DNA of 64,000 nt from an uncultured Campylobacter sp. (GCF_938039245.1 NZ_CALHVN010000025.1:33915-97914); one strand, 5' to 3'. Counted from the stretch's first letter, positions 16,444 through 25,401 are shown. A program made the numbers and translations. The notes: generated by a model from the letters alone, not told the origin.

Positions 16444-17330
16444 TTATAAATTTCCTCGTTAAAATGCTTAAAGCGTTTGTGAAACCAAAAGTACTCGTCC
16501 GGCTTCTCGCGTACGGCGGCCTCGGTGGCGTCAGCTTGCGCTTGCGTGGCCTTTAGTACGGCTTCGTCTTTGTCAAAATCTCTAACGTCAATTGGCGGAA
16601 AAAAGCAAATTTCGCTGAGGTTTGCCCCTTTTTCGCGGATAAAGGCGGGAACGATGAGCGCGTCCGTTTTTTGCGCGAAAATGCTAACCGCAGGCGTATG
16701 CAGGACCTTTCGTCCGAAAAATTTGACCTCTACGCCCTCGTCTTTTGCGGTGTTTTGATCGACTAGGATACCGACTAATCGGCGCGCCTTAACCGCTTTT
16801 AAAATTTGCTTGGCGCCGCCCATTTTATCGATGAGCTCGATATCAAAGCGGGTGCGGTTCGCCTCCAAAATGCGCTGCATGACCGCACTATCAAGCGCGC
16901 GTCCGACGATGCTAACGCCTCCAAATTTCGCCGCCATCGCCAGCGAAAAGAGCTCCCACTGCCCGTAGTGCGCGGTTTGCACGATGATCGGGCGGCCCGA
17001 TGCGAGCGCGTTTTGAAAGATTTGCTCGTTTTTAAATTCGACCTTTTCTAGGATTTTTTCCTTGCTCGCGTTTTGGTTTTTTATAAAATTTACCGCAAAT
17101 TTGGCGTAGTTTTGGTACGTGTCTTTGATGATTTGCTCTTTTTGCTCGGCCGTTAGCTCGCCCGCATAGGCGAAATTTAGATTTGCTCTGATGATTTTTG
17201 TGTGTTTGGCGTCAAATTTATAAAACAAAAACGCGATGAAATTTAAAAATGGATCAAGCAAAAACGCGGGCGTAACGGTAAAGATAAATTTAAAAAATCT
17301 ATAAAGCCAAAGGTAAAATAAATCACGCAT
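16437..17330 (-). CDS. htrB: lipid A biosynthesis lauroyl acyltransferase (HtrB/WaaM)
   Basis: 297 residues from ATG 17330, overlapping the waaC stop. Membrane-bound acyltransferase of the LpxL/HtrB family: N-terminal hydrophobic segment, then TAHYGQWELFSLAM, which carries the conserved HxxxxE catalytic pair, then ALDSAVMQRILEANR and VGILVDQNTAKDEGVEVKFFG. It adds a secondary acyl chain to Kdo2-lipid A on the cytoplasmic face of the inner membrane. Its place between waaC and the GT2 gene is as in C. jejuni. Confidence 0.92.
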   Translation of the reverse strand: MRDLFYLWLYRFFKFIFTVTPAFLLDPFLNFIAFLFYKFDAKHTKIIRANLNFAYAGELTAEQKEQIIKDTYQNYAKFAVNFIKNQNASKEKILEKVEFKNEQIFQNALASGRPIIVQTAHYGQWELFSLAMAAKFGGVSIVGRALDSAVMQRILEANRTRFDIELIDKMGGAKQILKAVKARRLVGILVDQNTAKDEGVEVKFFGRKVLHTPAVSIFAQKTDALIVPAFIREKGANLSEICFFPPIDVRDFDKDEAVLKATQAQADATEAAVREKPDEYFWFHKRFKHFNEEIYKC

Positions 17331-18309
17331 CAAGTAGCCTTTTTGCCGCGTTTGCGATAGTCTGCGGCGCTATATCTCGCACGCAAAAGTCGCTTTTGTC
17401 TATCTTTTTTGCGTCTATTTTTTTGCCTGCGTCTATGGTCAAATTTGCGGGCGTCGCGTAGGCGTTTCGCTCTGCTGGTCGGTTGCCAAAAAGCGTGATA
17501 GAGGGGCGATTTTGCGCCCAGGCGATATGCGTCACGCCGCTATCGTTGCCGATAACAAGGTCGCAGGACGAGATAAAATTTACAAGCTCTTTTAGGCTCA
17601 AATTTAGAGTTTTTGCGTTTGAGTTTTTTATCAAATTTAGAGCCTTTTTTTTCTCTTTTTCGCCGTTAAAGCAGACGAAAATTTCATTTTGCGAATCGTC
17701 TAGCAGCGCGATAACATCGCCAAATTTATCGTAAATTTTACTCGGTTCGCTAGCAAAGGGTGCTATCAAAATTTTCTTTTTTGAGCTATCAAATTTACTT
17801 TGAGAAGCACTAAAACAAGGCTGTTTGGCTAAAATCTCATCCTCGCTAAAGCTAAACCCCAGAGCAAAAGCCGTAAGGCCCAAATTTCGCAATATGATAT
17901 TTTGGGCGTAGTCGCAGTTAAATTTATGCCCGTAAAACAGTGCCGCGAGTGGCTCTTTCACGCTAAATTTATCAAATCCGTAGCTATTTTTGCCAAGAAG
18001 CTTCGCAACCGCGGCGGATTTGAGAAGTCCTTGCAGGTCGATGACGTAGTCAAATTTGCCCTCCTGCTTAGCAGACGCGATCAGCTCCAAGCTTTTTTTG
18101 TATTCGCCGTTTTTTAGCGGTAGCGATACGACGCGCGAAATTTGCGGACAAAGGAATAAAATCTCGCTAAATTTAGCGTCGGCAAACCACGTTATTGTCG
18201 CTTTTGGCAAGTACTTTTTGATAAACTGCAAAATGACTACCGCGTGGACGATGTCGCCCAGGGCGGAGAGCTTGATAACGGCGATGTTTGGGGCTGGGTT
18301 TTTATTCAT
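17323..18309 (-). CDS. waaC: ADP-heptose:LPS heptosyltransferase I
   Basis: 328 residues. The GT9 N-terminus IAVIKLSALGDIVHAVVIL is the WaaC form (G-D-I-V-H), followed by ITWFADAKFSEIL and DYVIDLQGLLKSA, also typical of WaaC. Donor site: IGNDSGVTHIAWAQNRPSIT with LFGNRPAERN. It adds the first heptose to Kdo and bounds the LOS locus on this side, as waaF does on the other, matching the waaC-to-waaF boundaries in C. jejuni. First gene of the minus-strand unit; a TATAAA on the minus strand (18318-18323) lies just upstream. Confidence 0.93.
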   Translation of the reverse strand: MNKNPAPNIAVIKLSALGDIVHAVVILQFIKKYLPKATITWFADAKFSEILFLCPQISRVVSLPLKNGEYKKSLELIASAKQEGKFDYVIDLQGLLKSAAVAKLLGKNSYGFDKFSVKEPLAALFYGHKFNCDYAQNIILRNLGLTAFALGFSFSEDEILAKQPCFSASQSKFDSSKKKILIAPFASEPSKIYDKFGDVIALLDDSQNEIFVCFNGEKEKKKALNLIKNSNAKTLNLSLKELVNFISSCDLVIGNDSGVTHIAWAQNRPSITLFGNRPAERNAYATPANLTIDAGKKIDAKKIDKSDFCVRDIAPQTIANAAKRLLDA

Positions 18310-18317
18310 TTATCGCT

Positions 18318-18323
18318 TTTATA
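18318..18323 (-). promoter_or_regulatory. possible -10 for the waaC unit
   Basis: Minus strand reads TTATAAAAG close to the waaC ATG at 18309, which would give a very short leader. It is in the 63-base gap between divergent genes. Confidence 0.3.
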
Positions 18324-18372
18324 AAGATTTTTAGCTATCATTTTAGGCAAAAATAGCTAAAAAAGGTTTGAA

Positions 18373-19290
18373 ATGGCTAAAAATTATATCTGCGTTTTTG
18401 ACTGCGAGACGGTGCCAGACACCGCGCTTTTGCGTAAAATTTACGGCTTTGAGGGAAGCGATGCGGAGGTGGCGAGGCAGGCGTTTGCCGCGCAAAAAGC
18501 AGCAAGCGGAAGCGAGTTTTTACCCGTGATGTTTCACCGCGTCGTGGCAATTTCAGCTGTGATGGCGGACGAGTACGGTAAATTTTTGCGCGTAAGCACG
18601 ATGAAAGGCGCAAACGAGCGCGAAATCCTAAATAAATTTATCGGCTTCGTAAACTCGCACAACCCGCGCCTAGTTAGCTTTAACGGGCGCGGCTTTGATC
18701 TGCCGATGATTTTAACGCGCGCGATGAGGTATAACGTCTCGTTTCCGAGCTTTTACGAGGTCGAAAACAAGGAGCTTGGCAAAGGCAAATGGGACGGCAA
18801 CTACCGCGACAGGTACAGCGGCAAATTTCACTTCGATTTGCTCGATCACGTGAGCGAGTTTGGCTCCGTGCGCGGGCTAAAGCTCGATACGCTCTGCGCT
18901 AGCTTAAATTTGCCCGGCAAATACGACGTGCACGGCGATCAGGTGATGGAGCTATTTTTTGACGGCAAGATAGATAAGATCAACGAATACTGCGAAAGCG
19001 ACGTGCTAAATACCTACTGGCTATTCCTAAAATACGAGCTTTTGCGCGGAAATTTGACGCTGGACGATTACGCGGACGATATCTCGGTGATGAGCGAGTG
19101 GCTCGCAGCAAACTGCGCTCAGATGGGCTATACGCCGGTTTTTTGCGAGGCGGTCGATCGCGAGCTGGTGCGCCTTGAAACGCAAAACTACGAGGATGAG
19201 CCCGAACTCGGAGAAGACGACGAGCAGGCCGGGGTAGAGGAGTACTACACCGAAGAAAATATGCCCGAGATAAATTTAGACGAGCAGTGA
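18373..19290 (+). CDS. predicted 3'-5' exonuclease (PolB-like, DNA_pol_B_exo2)
   Basis: 305 residues. DnaQ-like exonuclease core: FDCETVPD near residue 10 (ExoI, D and E), then LVSFNGRGFDLPMI (ExoII, N-x3-D), then EYCESDVLNTYWLF (ExoIII, with the YxxxD pattern). FHFDLLDHVSEFG and LDTLCASLNLPGKYD are typical of the stand-alone family related to the exonuclease domain of DNA polymerase B. The C-terminus is very acidic. It occupies the position between waaC and galE that a hypothetical gene (wlaX) holds in C. jejuni. Role in the cell unknown, presumably DNA or RNA processing. Confidence 0.85.
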   Translation: MAKNYICVFDCETVPDTALLRKIYGFEGSDAEVARQAFAAQKAASGSEFLPVMFHRVVAISAVMADEYGKFLRVSTMKGANEREILNKFIGFVNSHNPRLVSFNGRGFDLPMILTRAMRYNVSFPSFYEVENKELGKGKWDGNYRDRYSGKFHFDLLDHVSEFGSVRGLKLDTLCASLNLPGKYDVHGDQVMELFFDGKIDKINEYCESDVLNTYWLFLKYELLRGNLTLDDYADDISVMSEWLAANCAQMGYTPVFCEAVDRELVRLETQNYEDEPELGEDDEQAGVEEYYTEENMPEINLDEQ

Positions 19291-19341
19291 GAACGGGCGC
19301 AAAAATACGCTAAAATAGCGTCAAATCACAAAGGAAAAAAC

Positions 19342-20400
19342 ATGAAAATTTTAGTAACCGGAACGGCGGGATTTATCGGATTTCACTTGGCAAACGCCCT
19401 TGCAAAAAGAGGCGACGAGGTCGTCGGATACGACGTGATAAACGACTACTACGACGTAAATTTAAAGCTTGCGCGCCTAAAAACGGCTGGCTTTGAGACA
19501 AGCGAGATCAAGCAAGGCAAGCTGATAAGCTCAAAAACACAGCCTAATTTAAAATTTATAAAAGCCGATCTAGCCGATACAGAGATGATGAAAGAGCTTT
19601 TTGAGAAGGAAAAATTTGACGTAGTGGTAAATTTAGCGGCGCAAGCGGGCGTTCGCTACTCGCTCATAAATCCGCAAGCCTACATCGACAGCAACGTCAC
19701 GGGCTTTATGAACATCCTTGAATGCTGCCGCCACAACCAAACTAAAAATCTGGTCTACGCAAGCTCGAGCTCGGTCTACGGACTAAACGAAAATATGCCG
19801 TTTTCTACGCACGAGGGCGTAAATCACCCCATCAGCCTCTACGCCGCGACCAAAAAAAGCAACGAAATGATGGCGCATACGTATTCGCATCTATTTGGCG
19901 TGCCGACTACGGGGCTGCGATTTTTCACAGTTTACGGCCCATGGGGACGCCCTGATATGGCGCTGTTTTTGTTCGTCGACGCCGCGCTAAAGGGCAAGAA
20001 AATCGACGTCTTTAACTACGGCAAGATGAAGCGCGACTTTACCTACGTGGACGACATCGTAAAGGGCATCATAAAATGCGTCGATAACCCCGCAAAACCA
20101 AACCCCGTGTGGGATGCGAAGCACCCTGATCCAGCCACCTCAAGCGCACCGTTTAAGGTCTATAATATCGGCAACAATAGCCCCGTCGAGCTCATGGACT
20201 ACATCAAGGCCGTCGAGCTAAAAATCGGTCGCGAGATAGAGAAAAACTTCCTCCCGCTGCAAGCCGGCGACGTACCTGCGACCTTTGCGGACGTTAGCGA
20301 TCTGGTAGCGGACTTTGAGTATAAGCCCGCAACTAGCGTAAACGATGGGGTGGCTAGGTTTATCGAGTGGTACTGCGAGTTTTACGGGGTTAAAATTTGA
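19342..20400 (+). CDS. UDP-glucuronate 4-epimerase (NAD-dependent)
   Basis: 352 residues, extended short-chain dehydrogenase fold. NAD motif GTAGFIGFHLA; then DYYDVNLKLARL, typical of UDP-glucuronate epimerases; VYASSSSVYGLNENMPF; catalytic YAATKKSNE (YxxxK); FFTVYGPWGRPDMAL. Converts UDP-GlcA to UDP-GalA. It pairs logically with ugd (25398-26720), which makes UDP-GlcA, although the AT-rich insert now lies between them. Its stop overlaps the TTG start of the ligase gene. Ribosome site AAAGGA upstream. Confidence 0.87.
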   Translation: MKILVTGTAGFIGFHLANALAKRGDEVVGYDVINDYYDVNLKLARLKTAGFETSEIKQGKLISSKTQPNLKFIKADLADTEMMKELFEKEKFDVVVNLAAQAGVRYSLINPQAYIDSNVTGFMNILECCRHNQTKNLVYASSSSVYGLNENMPFSTHEGVNHPISLYAATKKSNEMMAHTYSHLFGVPTTGLRFFTVYGPWGRPDMALFLFVDAALKGKKIDVFNYGKMKRDFTYVDDIVKGIIKCVDNPAKPNPVWDAKHPDPATSSAPFKVYNIGNNSPVELMDYIKAVELKIGREIEKNFLPLQAGDVPATFADVSDLVADFEYKPATSVNDGVARFIEWYCEFYGVKI

Positions 20401-21311
20401 GATTTTTCGCGCTCTTGCTGGCTGCCTTTTTAAATTTAGCTTTGGCGGCGCAGGATTTTGCTTTGCAGCCTGAAAAATTTTCGGCGCAGGGCGAAAATCT
20501 AAGTAGCGCCGCAAGTGCAGATGCTGATAAAAACGCTAAATTTGAGCTTTTAAAGCTTAGCGAATACAAAGGCCAAAACGTCGGCGGCTGGCTAGCTAGC
20601 GAGAAGCTTGACGGCGTGCGCGCCTACTGGGACGGGCGAAATTTGCGTTCGCGAAACGGTAAAATTTTAGCCGCGCCAGAGGCTTGGAGCGCGCATTTTC
20701 CGCCATTTGCGCTTGACGGCGAGCTTTACACCGCGCGGGGCGAATTTGAAAAAATACAATCGATCGTGATGGATAAAACGCCTAGCGTCGCGGCGTGGAG
20801 CGAGGTTAAATTTTGCGTTTTCGATGTGCCAGAAGCTAGCGGCGGACTTTTAAAGCGCCTTAGCGAGCTTGAAAAATTTATCGCAAAAAACCCGCAAGCG
20901 GGGCAAAATTTAAAGATAATCAAGCAGGTAAAAGTAAAAGATAACGCCGAATTTGAGGCGTTTACCGAGCAGATCGTCGCAAAAGGCGGCGAGGGCGCGG
21001 TCGCGCGAGAACCAAACGCGCCCTACGAGCGAAAACGAAGCAAAAACGCGCTGAAATACAAAAAATTTAAAGACGCCGAGTGCGTGGTGGTCGCACATAA
21101 GGTGGGGCAGGGCAAATTTAGCAGGCTTCTTGGCTCGGTCGTTTGCGAAAATTTAAGCGATAAAAAACGCTTTAAAATAGGCTCTGGTTTTAGTGACAAA
21201 GAGCGCGCAAACCCACCAAAGATCGGCTCGGTCATAACATATAAATATCAAAATTTAACGGCAAAAGGGCTTCCGAGATTTCCCGTATTTTTGCGGGTCA
21301 GGGAGGACTAG
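20397..21311 (+). CDS. ligE: exported ATP-dependent DNA ligase (Lig E type)
   Basis: 304 residues, starting at a TTG that overlaps the preceding stop. A signal peptide (RFFALLLAAFLNLALAAQ) predicts a periplasmic enzyme. Ligase motifs: SEKLDGVRAYWDG (motif I, adenylated Lys about residue 70), FALDGELY (III), GGEGAVAR (IV) and LKYKKFKDAECVVV (V), followed by a compact OB domain. This is the minimal Lig E layout with no extra DNA-binding domain. Lig E proteins of several proteobacteria are periplasmic and have been linked to extracellular DNA or DNA uptake. It seals nicks in duplex DNA. The 30-residue spacer after the signal peptide is low complexity. Confidence 0.85.
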   Translation: MRFFALLLAAFLNLALAAQDFALQPEKFSAQGENLSSAASADADKNAKFELLKLSEYKGQNVGGWLASEKLDGVRAYWDGRNLRSRNGKILAAPEAWSAHFPPFALDGELYTARGEFEKIQSIVMDKTPSVAAWSEVKFCVFDVPEASGGLLKRLSELEKFIAKNPQAGQNLKIIKQVKVKDNAEFEAFTEQIVAKGGEGAVAREPNAPYERKRSKNALKYKKFKDAECVVVAHKVGQGKFSRLLGSVVCENLSDKKRFKIGSGFSDKERANPPKIGSVITYKYQNLTAKGLPRFPVFLRVRED

Positions 21312-21331
21312 ACAAACTTAAAGGAGACAAA

Positions 21332-22927
21332 ATGGCACTTAATCTAAATGCAGAGCAGAAATCTATTTTAAATATTTTTGCTAACGTGGAATATTTAATT
21401 CCTAACTATCAACGTCCATATTCTTGGGATGAGCAAAATTGTCAAATTTTATGGGATGATTTGTTTAATGTTTTTGAAGATAGTTCTATGGGTAACGAAA
21501 AGGATGATGGATACTTTTTAGGAAATATAGTTTTAGCCAGAGGCAATGACAACAAAGGATATTGTGAGGTTATAGATGGGCAACAGCGTCTTATTACTAT
21601 TGTGTTGTTAGCGAAGGCATTATCCTTATATGATGATAAAAATACAGCATTAGAGAATATTTTATGGGCTAAAAATAGAAGAGACGAAAGTGATAAGAAA
21701 CAACGAGTAAAGACGGCTGTTTTTGAGGAGTCTGATAATGATAATCTTAAAGAATGTTTAGAAATAGAAGATATAAATTTTGATAATAAAAAATCAAAAT
21801 TTCATGCAAATATTACATATTTTCTATCTGAGCTTAAAAAACAACGTGATAAATTTGATTTGCAACAGTTTATAGATTTTTTACTAGATAAAGTATTTCT
21901 TTTGCCAATAGAGACAAAGGAAAGCACTCAAGATAAAGCTAGAAATAGCGCATTAACGATATTTGAAACCATTAACAATAGGGGACTTGATCTATCTGAT
22001 GCCGATATATTTAAAGCACAAATTTATAGTGCCGCTATTAACATATCCAAGCAAGATGATTTTATAGAGCGATGGAATGAGATGGCAAAAAGATGTGATG
22101 CTATAAATTATAAAATAGATGATGTATTTCGTGTTTATATGCATATAATTCGTGGAAAAAATGCGGATATAAAGGTTGAAAAGAGTTTAAGGGTCTTTTT
22201 TGCAACTGATGGTGAATATACAAAGGCATTGAAAAAGCAAAATTATAGTGAAATTATGAGCGATTTAGAGAAAATAGTTTTATGTGTAGAGTATTATTGT
22301 ATTTTATTGAAAAAGCCAAGTAGTGATACGGACAAAGAAATTTCTAAGTGGCTTGAAATTATTAATGTATATTCAAATAATATCCCAAAAATAGCAATCT
22401 TTATATATCTGTTTAAAAATATACAAGAAGATAACTTGCCTAATAAAAACATAGATGATTTTATATTATATATTAAAAATTTAATTAGATATGTATATAA
22501 AATGGGTGCAACAACTACCGTAAAATTTGAGATATATAAAGTAATAAAAGATACTATGGATGGTTATTCGCATGAATATGAAATGCCAAATAATAATGAA
22601 TTGGAATTTTATGGTAAGTTAAAAAAGGGATTTTTACTTATATATTTATATGAAAGATGGGGGCAGGGATTGATTTCTGAATATTTTATTGATAGTATTG
22701 GTGATGATCCAAGAAATATCGGCAATTACTTAGTTGTTGATCGTTTATCATATCTTAGTAGAAAAAAAAGCATTCATTCTAGGCAACAAGCTTTTAGAAA
22801 ATCCTCAATTATAGAATTAAAAGAATATATAGTAGATAAGATAGAGAATTGGGATGAAAGTTTGATGATAAATAGGGAAAAAGAGATAAAAGCAACCATA
22901 GATAATTTTTTAAGGAATAAAGAGTGA
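21332..22927 (+). CDS. DUF262-domain protein (GmrSD/RloF-like), candidate defence component
   Basis: 531 residues with a strong AAAGGAG site. DUF262 signatures: IPNYQRPYSW (residues 23-32), YFLGNIVLA, VIDGQQRL (80-87), and FETINNRGLDLSDADIFKA. DUF262 resembles ParB nucleotide-binding folds and in GmrSD couples NTP hydrolysis to DNA cleavage. The C-terminal part aligns in pattern with DUF1524 (IGNYLVVDRLSYL, then KSIHSRQQAFRKS) but I see no HNH catalytic His-containing motif, so nuclease activity is doubtful. The gene is far more AT-rich than its neighbours and overlaps the ATPase gene by 4 bases. Probably acquired horizontally as a two-gene module. Confidence 0.8.
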   Translation: MALNLNAEQKSILNIFANVEYLIPNYQRPYSWDEQNCQILWDDLFNVFEDSSMGNEKDDGYFLGNIVLARGNDNKGYCEVIDGQQRLITIVLLAKALSLYDDKNTALENILWAKNRRDESDKKQRVKTAVFEESDNDNLKECLEIEDINFDNKKSKFHANITYFLSELKKQRDKFDLQQFIDFLLDKVFLLPIETKESTQDKARNSALTIFETINNRGLDLSDADIFKAQIYSAAINISKQDDFIERWNEMAKRCDAINYKIDDVFRVYMHIIRGKNADIKVEKSLRVFFATDGEYTKALKKQNYSEIMSDLEKIVLCVEYYCILLKKPSSDTDKEISKWLEIINVYSNNIPKIAIFIYLFKNIQEDNLPNKNIDDFILYIKNLIRYVYKMGATTTVKFEIYKVIKDTMDGYSHEYEMPNNNELEFYGKLKKGFLLIYLYERWGQGLISEYFIDSIGDDPRNIGNYLVVDRLSYLSRKKSIHSRQQAFRKSSIIELKEYIVDKIENWDESLMINREKEIKATIDNFLRNKE

Positions 22928-24405
22928 AAATAAAAGAATTAGAGATTAATAATTTTAAATTTCATAAAAAAAGTTGTTTTAATGCGAATAGTAAAAATAT
23001 AATTCTTTTTGGAGAAAATGGAAGTGGAAAAAGCTCGTTGTATTATGCTTTGCATACTATACATAAAATTCTTATTCAGGACAATGATTGCGATTTTTGT
23101 AAAAAACTTGACCATAATAATCCAAATGAAAATTTATGTAACCACAATGAAAAAGATGATGCTGTATTAAATTTAACTTTTGATAATGGCGGTTCTATAA
23201 AAATTTCAAAGGACGGCATAGATAATTTGAGCATAATAGATGTAACATCTGCTAAATTTATGCATTTTATCAATCATAATAAATTGCTAAAAATATTAGA
23301 GGGTAATTTTTATGATATTTTAAAGAAATACTTTGTAGAAAAATTTGATTTATTTAGTGAACTTAATATAGAAGTTAATGAATTTAAAAATGATAGCTCA
23401 AAAATAAATACAGAAGATATTAATAAAAAGTTGATGGATAGCTTAAATAAATTAGAGAATTTAATCAATGATGGTCTAAATAAAATTCAAGGTGATTTAA
23501 AAATCTCGTTTGAGATAGAAGAGATATTTCTCATAGAGATACCTGCTGATGGAAGAGCAATATTAAATGAGCCCAAGATTAATATTAAAATAAATGAATT
23601 TAAGGACTTTAAATTTAGAATAAATGAGGCTAGATTAAAGCTAATTTCTATAATGATGTTTTTTGTGTCAATTAAAGAAGAGAAGTTGCCTCAGGACAAT
23701 CCAAATATACTAAAACTAATAGTGCTAGATGATATTTTGCTTAGTATGGATATGGTAAATAGAACAAAGATTATTGATTATATATTGGATAATTTTAGTG
23801 ATTATCAGGTTTTTATATTTACTCACGACATATTCTTTCTAAATCACTTACAAAAGCGTATTATGCATCATTGCAAAAAAGAGCAGATATGTCAAACTGA
23901 TTGGAATTTGATTTTTATGTATGCTGTGAATAATGATAATAACGTATTGTTTAATTATTCAGATAATAGCTTTTTAGAGAAAGCAATAAAACAGTTAAAT
24001 GAGTGCAAACTGGATGAATGTGGCAATAACTTGCGTAAAGAGTTAGAGAGTATGGTTTGTAAAATGCAGATTGATTTTTGCATTGGACGTGATGGAAAAC
24101 TACATAATATGATGAATAATTTTTTAGAATTGCAATATAAAAGTATTTTTCTTGAACCACATAAATTGATATTAGATATTAAAAATAAATTGAATGTAAA
24201 TAATCCCAATGAAAGCAAGATTAATGATATAATATGCCAACAAGAGAAAAATTTACAAGGAATTAATAAACTACTGCATAATTTGATATGGCATAAAGAT
24301 ATTGTTGGTAATGCATCTTCTCATGCTGCAATTTCTCCACAATTTCAGAATGATTTTTCTAATGCTATAAAAGACATAGAAGATATAAAGAATTATTTAA
24401 AATAA
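22924..24405 (+). CDS. SMC/RecF-like AAA ATPase, candidate defence component
   Basis: 493 residues. Walker A GENGSGKSS (30-38), Walker B LKLIVLDD with a downstream LSMD (about 263-276), and a His switch FTHD (299-302): the order seen in AAA_15/SMC-like ATPases such as those in OLD, RloC or Septu PtuA. The central region is helical and charged but short. Cys/His residues C56, C59, C72 and H74 just after the Walker A helix could form a zinc knuckle. A C-terminal WHKDIVGNASSHA resembles the N-x-S-H motif of related defence ATPases. AT-rich like its partner, and overlapping it by 4 bases. Function inferred: ATP-driven sensor or motor for the DUF262 protein. Confidence 0.8.
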   Translation: MKIKELEINNFKFHKKSCFNANSKNIILFGENGSGKSSLYYALHTIHKILIQDNDCDFCKKLDHNNPNENLCNHNEKDDAVLNLTFDNGGSIKISKDGIDNLSIIDVTSAKFMHFINHNKLLKILEGNFYDILKKYFVEKFDLFSELNIEVNEFKNDSSKINTEDINKKLMDSLNKLENLINDGLNKIQGDLKISFEIEEIFLIEIPADGRAILNEPKINIKINEFKDFKFRINEARLKLISIMMFFVSIKEEKLPQDNPNILKLIVLDDILLSMDMVNRTKIIDYILDNFSDYQVFIFTHDIFFLNHLQKRIMHHCKKEQICQTDWNLIFMYAVNNDNNVLFNYSDNSFLEKAIKQLNECKLDECGNNLRKELESMVCKMQIDFCIGRDGKLHNMMNNFLELQYKSIFLEPHKLILDIKNKLNVNNPNESKINDIICQQEKNLQGINKLLHNLIWHKDIVGNASSHAAISPQFQNDFSNAIKDIEDIKNYLK

Positions 24406-24414
24406 GGATAGATG

Positions 24415-25401
24415 ATGAAAATTTTAATAACAGGCGGAGCGGGCTACATCGGCTCTCACGTGCTAAAGGCGCTTTTAAAGCAGGATGGGCACGAGATAAC
24501 GGTCGTGGATAATCTCTGCAAAGGCACTACAAAGGCGCTTGACGCGCTTGAGAAAATCGGTAAATTTAAGTTCGTAAAGGCAAATTTAGAGGATGATTTA
24601 AGCGGGATTTTTGCGGAGGGAAAATTTGACGCGATTATCCATTTTGCCGCATTTATCGAGGTTTTTGAAAGCACGCAAGAGCCGCTAAAATACTACCTAA
24701 ACAACACCGCAAACGTAGCTAAAATTTTGACCTATTGCAAAGAGTACGGCGTAAATAAATTTATATTTAGCTCCACTGCTGCCGTTTACGGCGAGCCCGA
24801 GATTGGCGAGGTCGATGAGCAAACCGTGGCAAGTCCGATAAATCCCTACGGCCGAAGCAAGCTAATGAGCGAGTGGATCATCAAAGACTACGCCGCCTCA
24901 AATGAAAATTTCAAATTTGCGATTTTGCGGTACTTTAACGTCGCGGGCGCCGACGAGGAGGGGCTCATCGGGCAAAACTATCCAAACGCCACGCACTTAA
25001 TCAAAGTCGCGACGCAGACGGCTCTAGGTAAGCGAGGAAGCATGGGAATTTTCGGTAGCGACTATCCGACCGCAGACGGCACCTGCGTGAGGGACTATAT
25101 CCACGTGAGCGACCTAGCAGAGGCGCATCTAAGCGCGCTGGAGTACCTAAACGAGCATGAAAAAAGCGAGACCTTTAACGTCGGCTACGGACGCGGCTTT
25201 AGCGTAAAAGAGGTTATTGAAACGGCTAAAAAAGTAAGTGGGATCGACTTTAAAGTAATTAACGCGCCTCGCAGAGAGGGCGACCCCGCATGCCTCATCG
25301 CAAAGCCAGAAAAGATAAGAAATTTAACTAACTGGCGGCCTAAAAGAGAGGATCTCGCGCTCATCATAAAAACCGCGCTTGAGTGGGAGAAAAGGCTGTG
25401 A
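24415..25401 (+). CDS. galE: UDP-glucose/UDP-GlcNAc 4-epimerase
   Basis: 328 residues; ATG 24415 has AAGGA at 6 bases, though ATG 24412 is possible. NAD motif GGAGYIGSHVLKALL, then FSSTAAVYGEPE, catalytic NPYGRSK (YxxxK), ILRYFNVAGAD and TCVRDYIHVSDLA. In C. jejuni the gene at the head of the pgl locus (Gne/GalE) makes both UDP-Gal and UDP-GalNAc, the latter being the main N-glycan sugar; the same dual role is likely here. The GTG of ugd overlaps its stop. It immediately follows the AT-rich insert. Confidence 0.9.
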   Translation: MKILITGGAGYIGSHVLKALLKQDGHEITVVDNLCKGTTKALDALEKIGKFKFVKANLEDDLSGIFAEGKFDAIIHFAAFIEVFESTQEPLKYYLNNTANVAKILTYCKEYGVNKFIFSSTAAVYGEPEIGEVDEQTVASPINPYGRSKLMSEWIIKDYAASNENFKFAILRYFNVAGADEEGLIGQNYPNATHLIKVATQTALGKRGSMGIFGSDYPTADGTCVRDYIHVSDLAEAHLSALEYLNEHEKSETFNVGYGRGFSVKEVIETAKKVSGIDFKVINAPRREGDPACLIAKPEKIRNLTNWRPKREDLALIIKTALEWEKRL

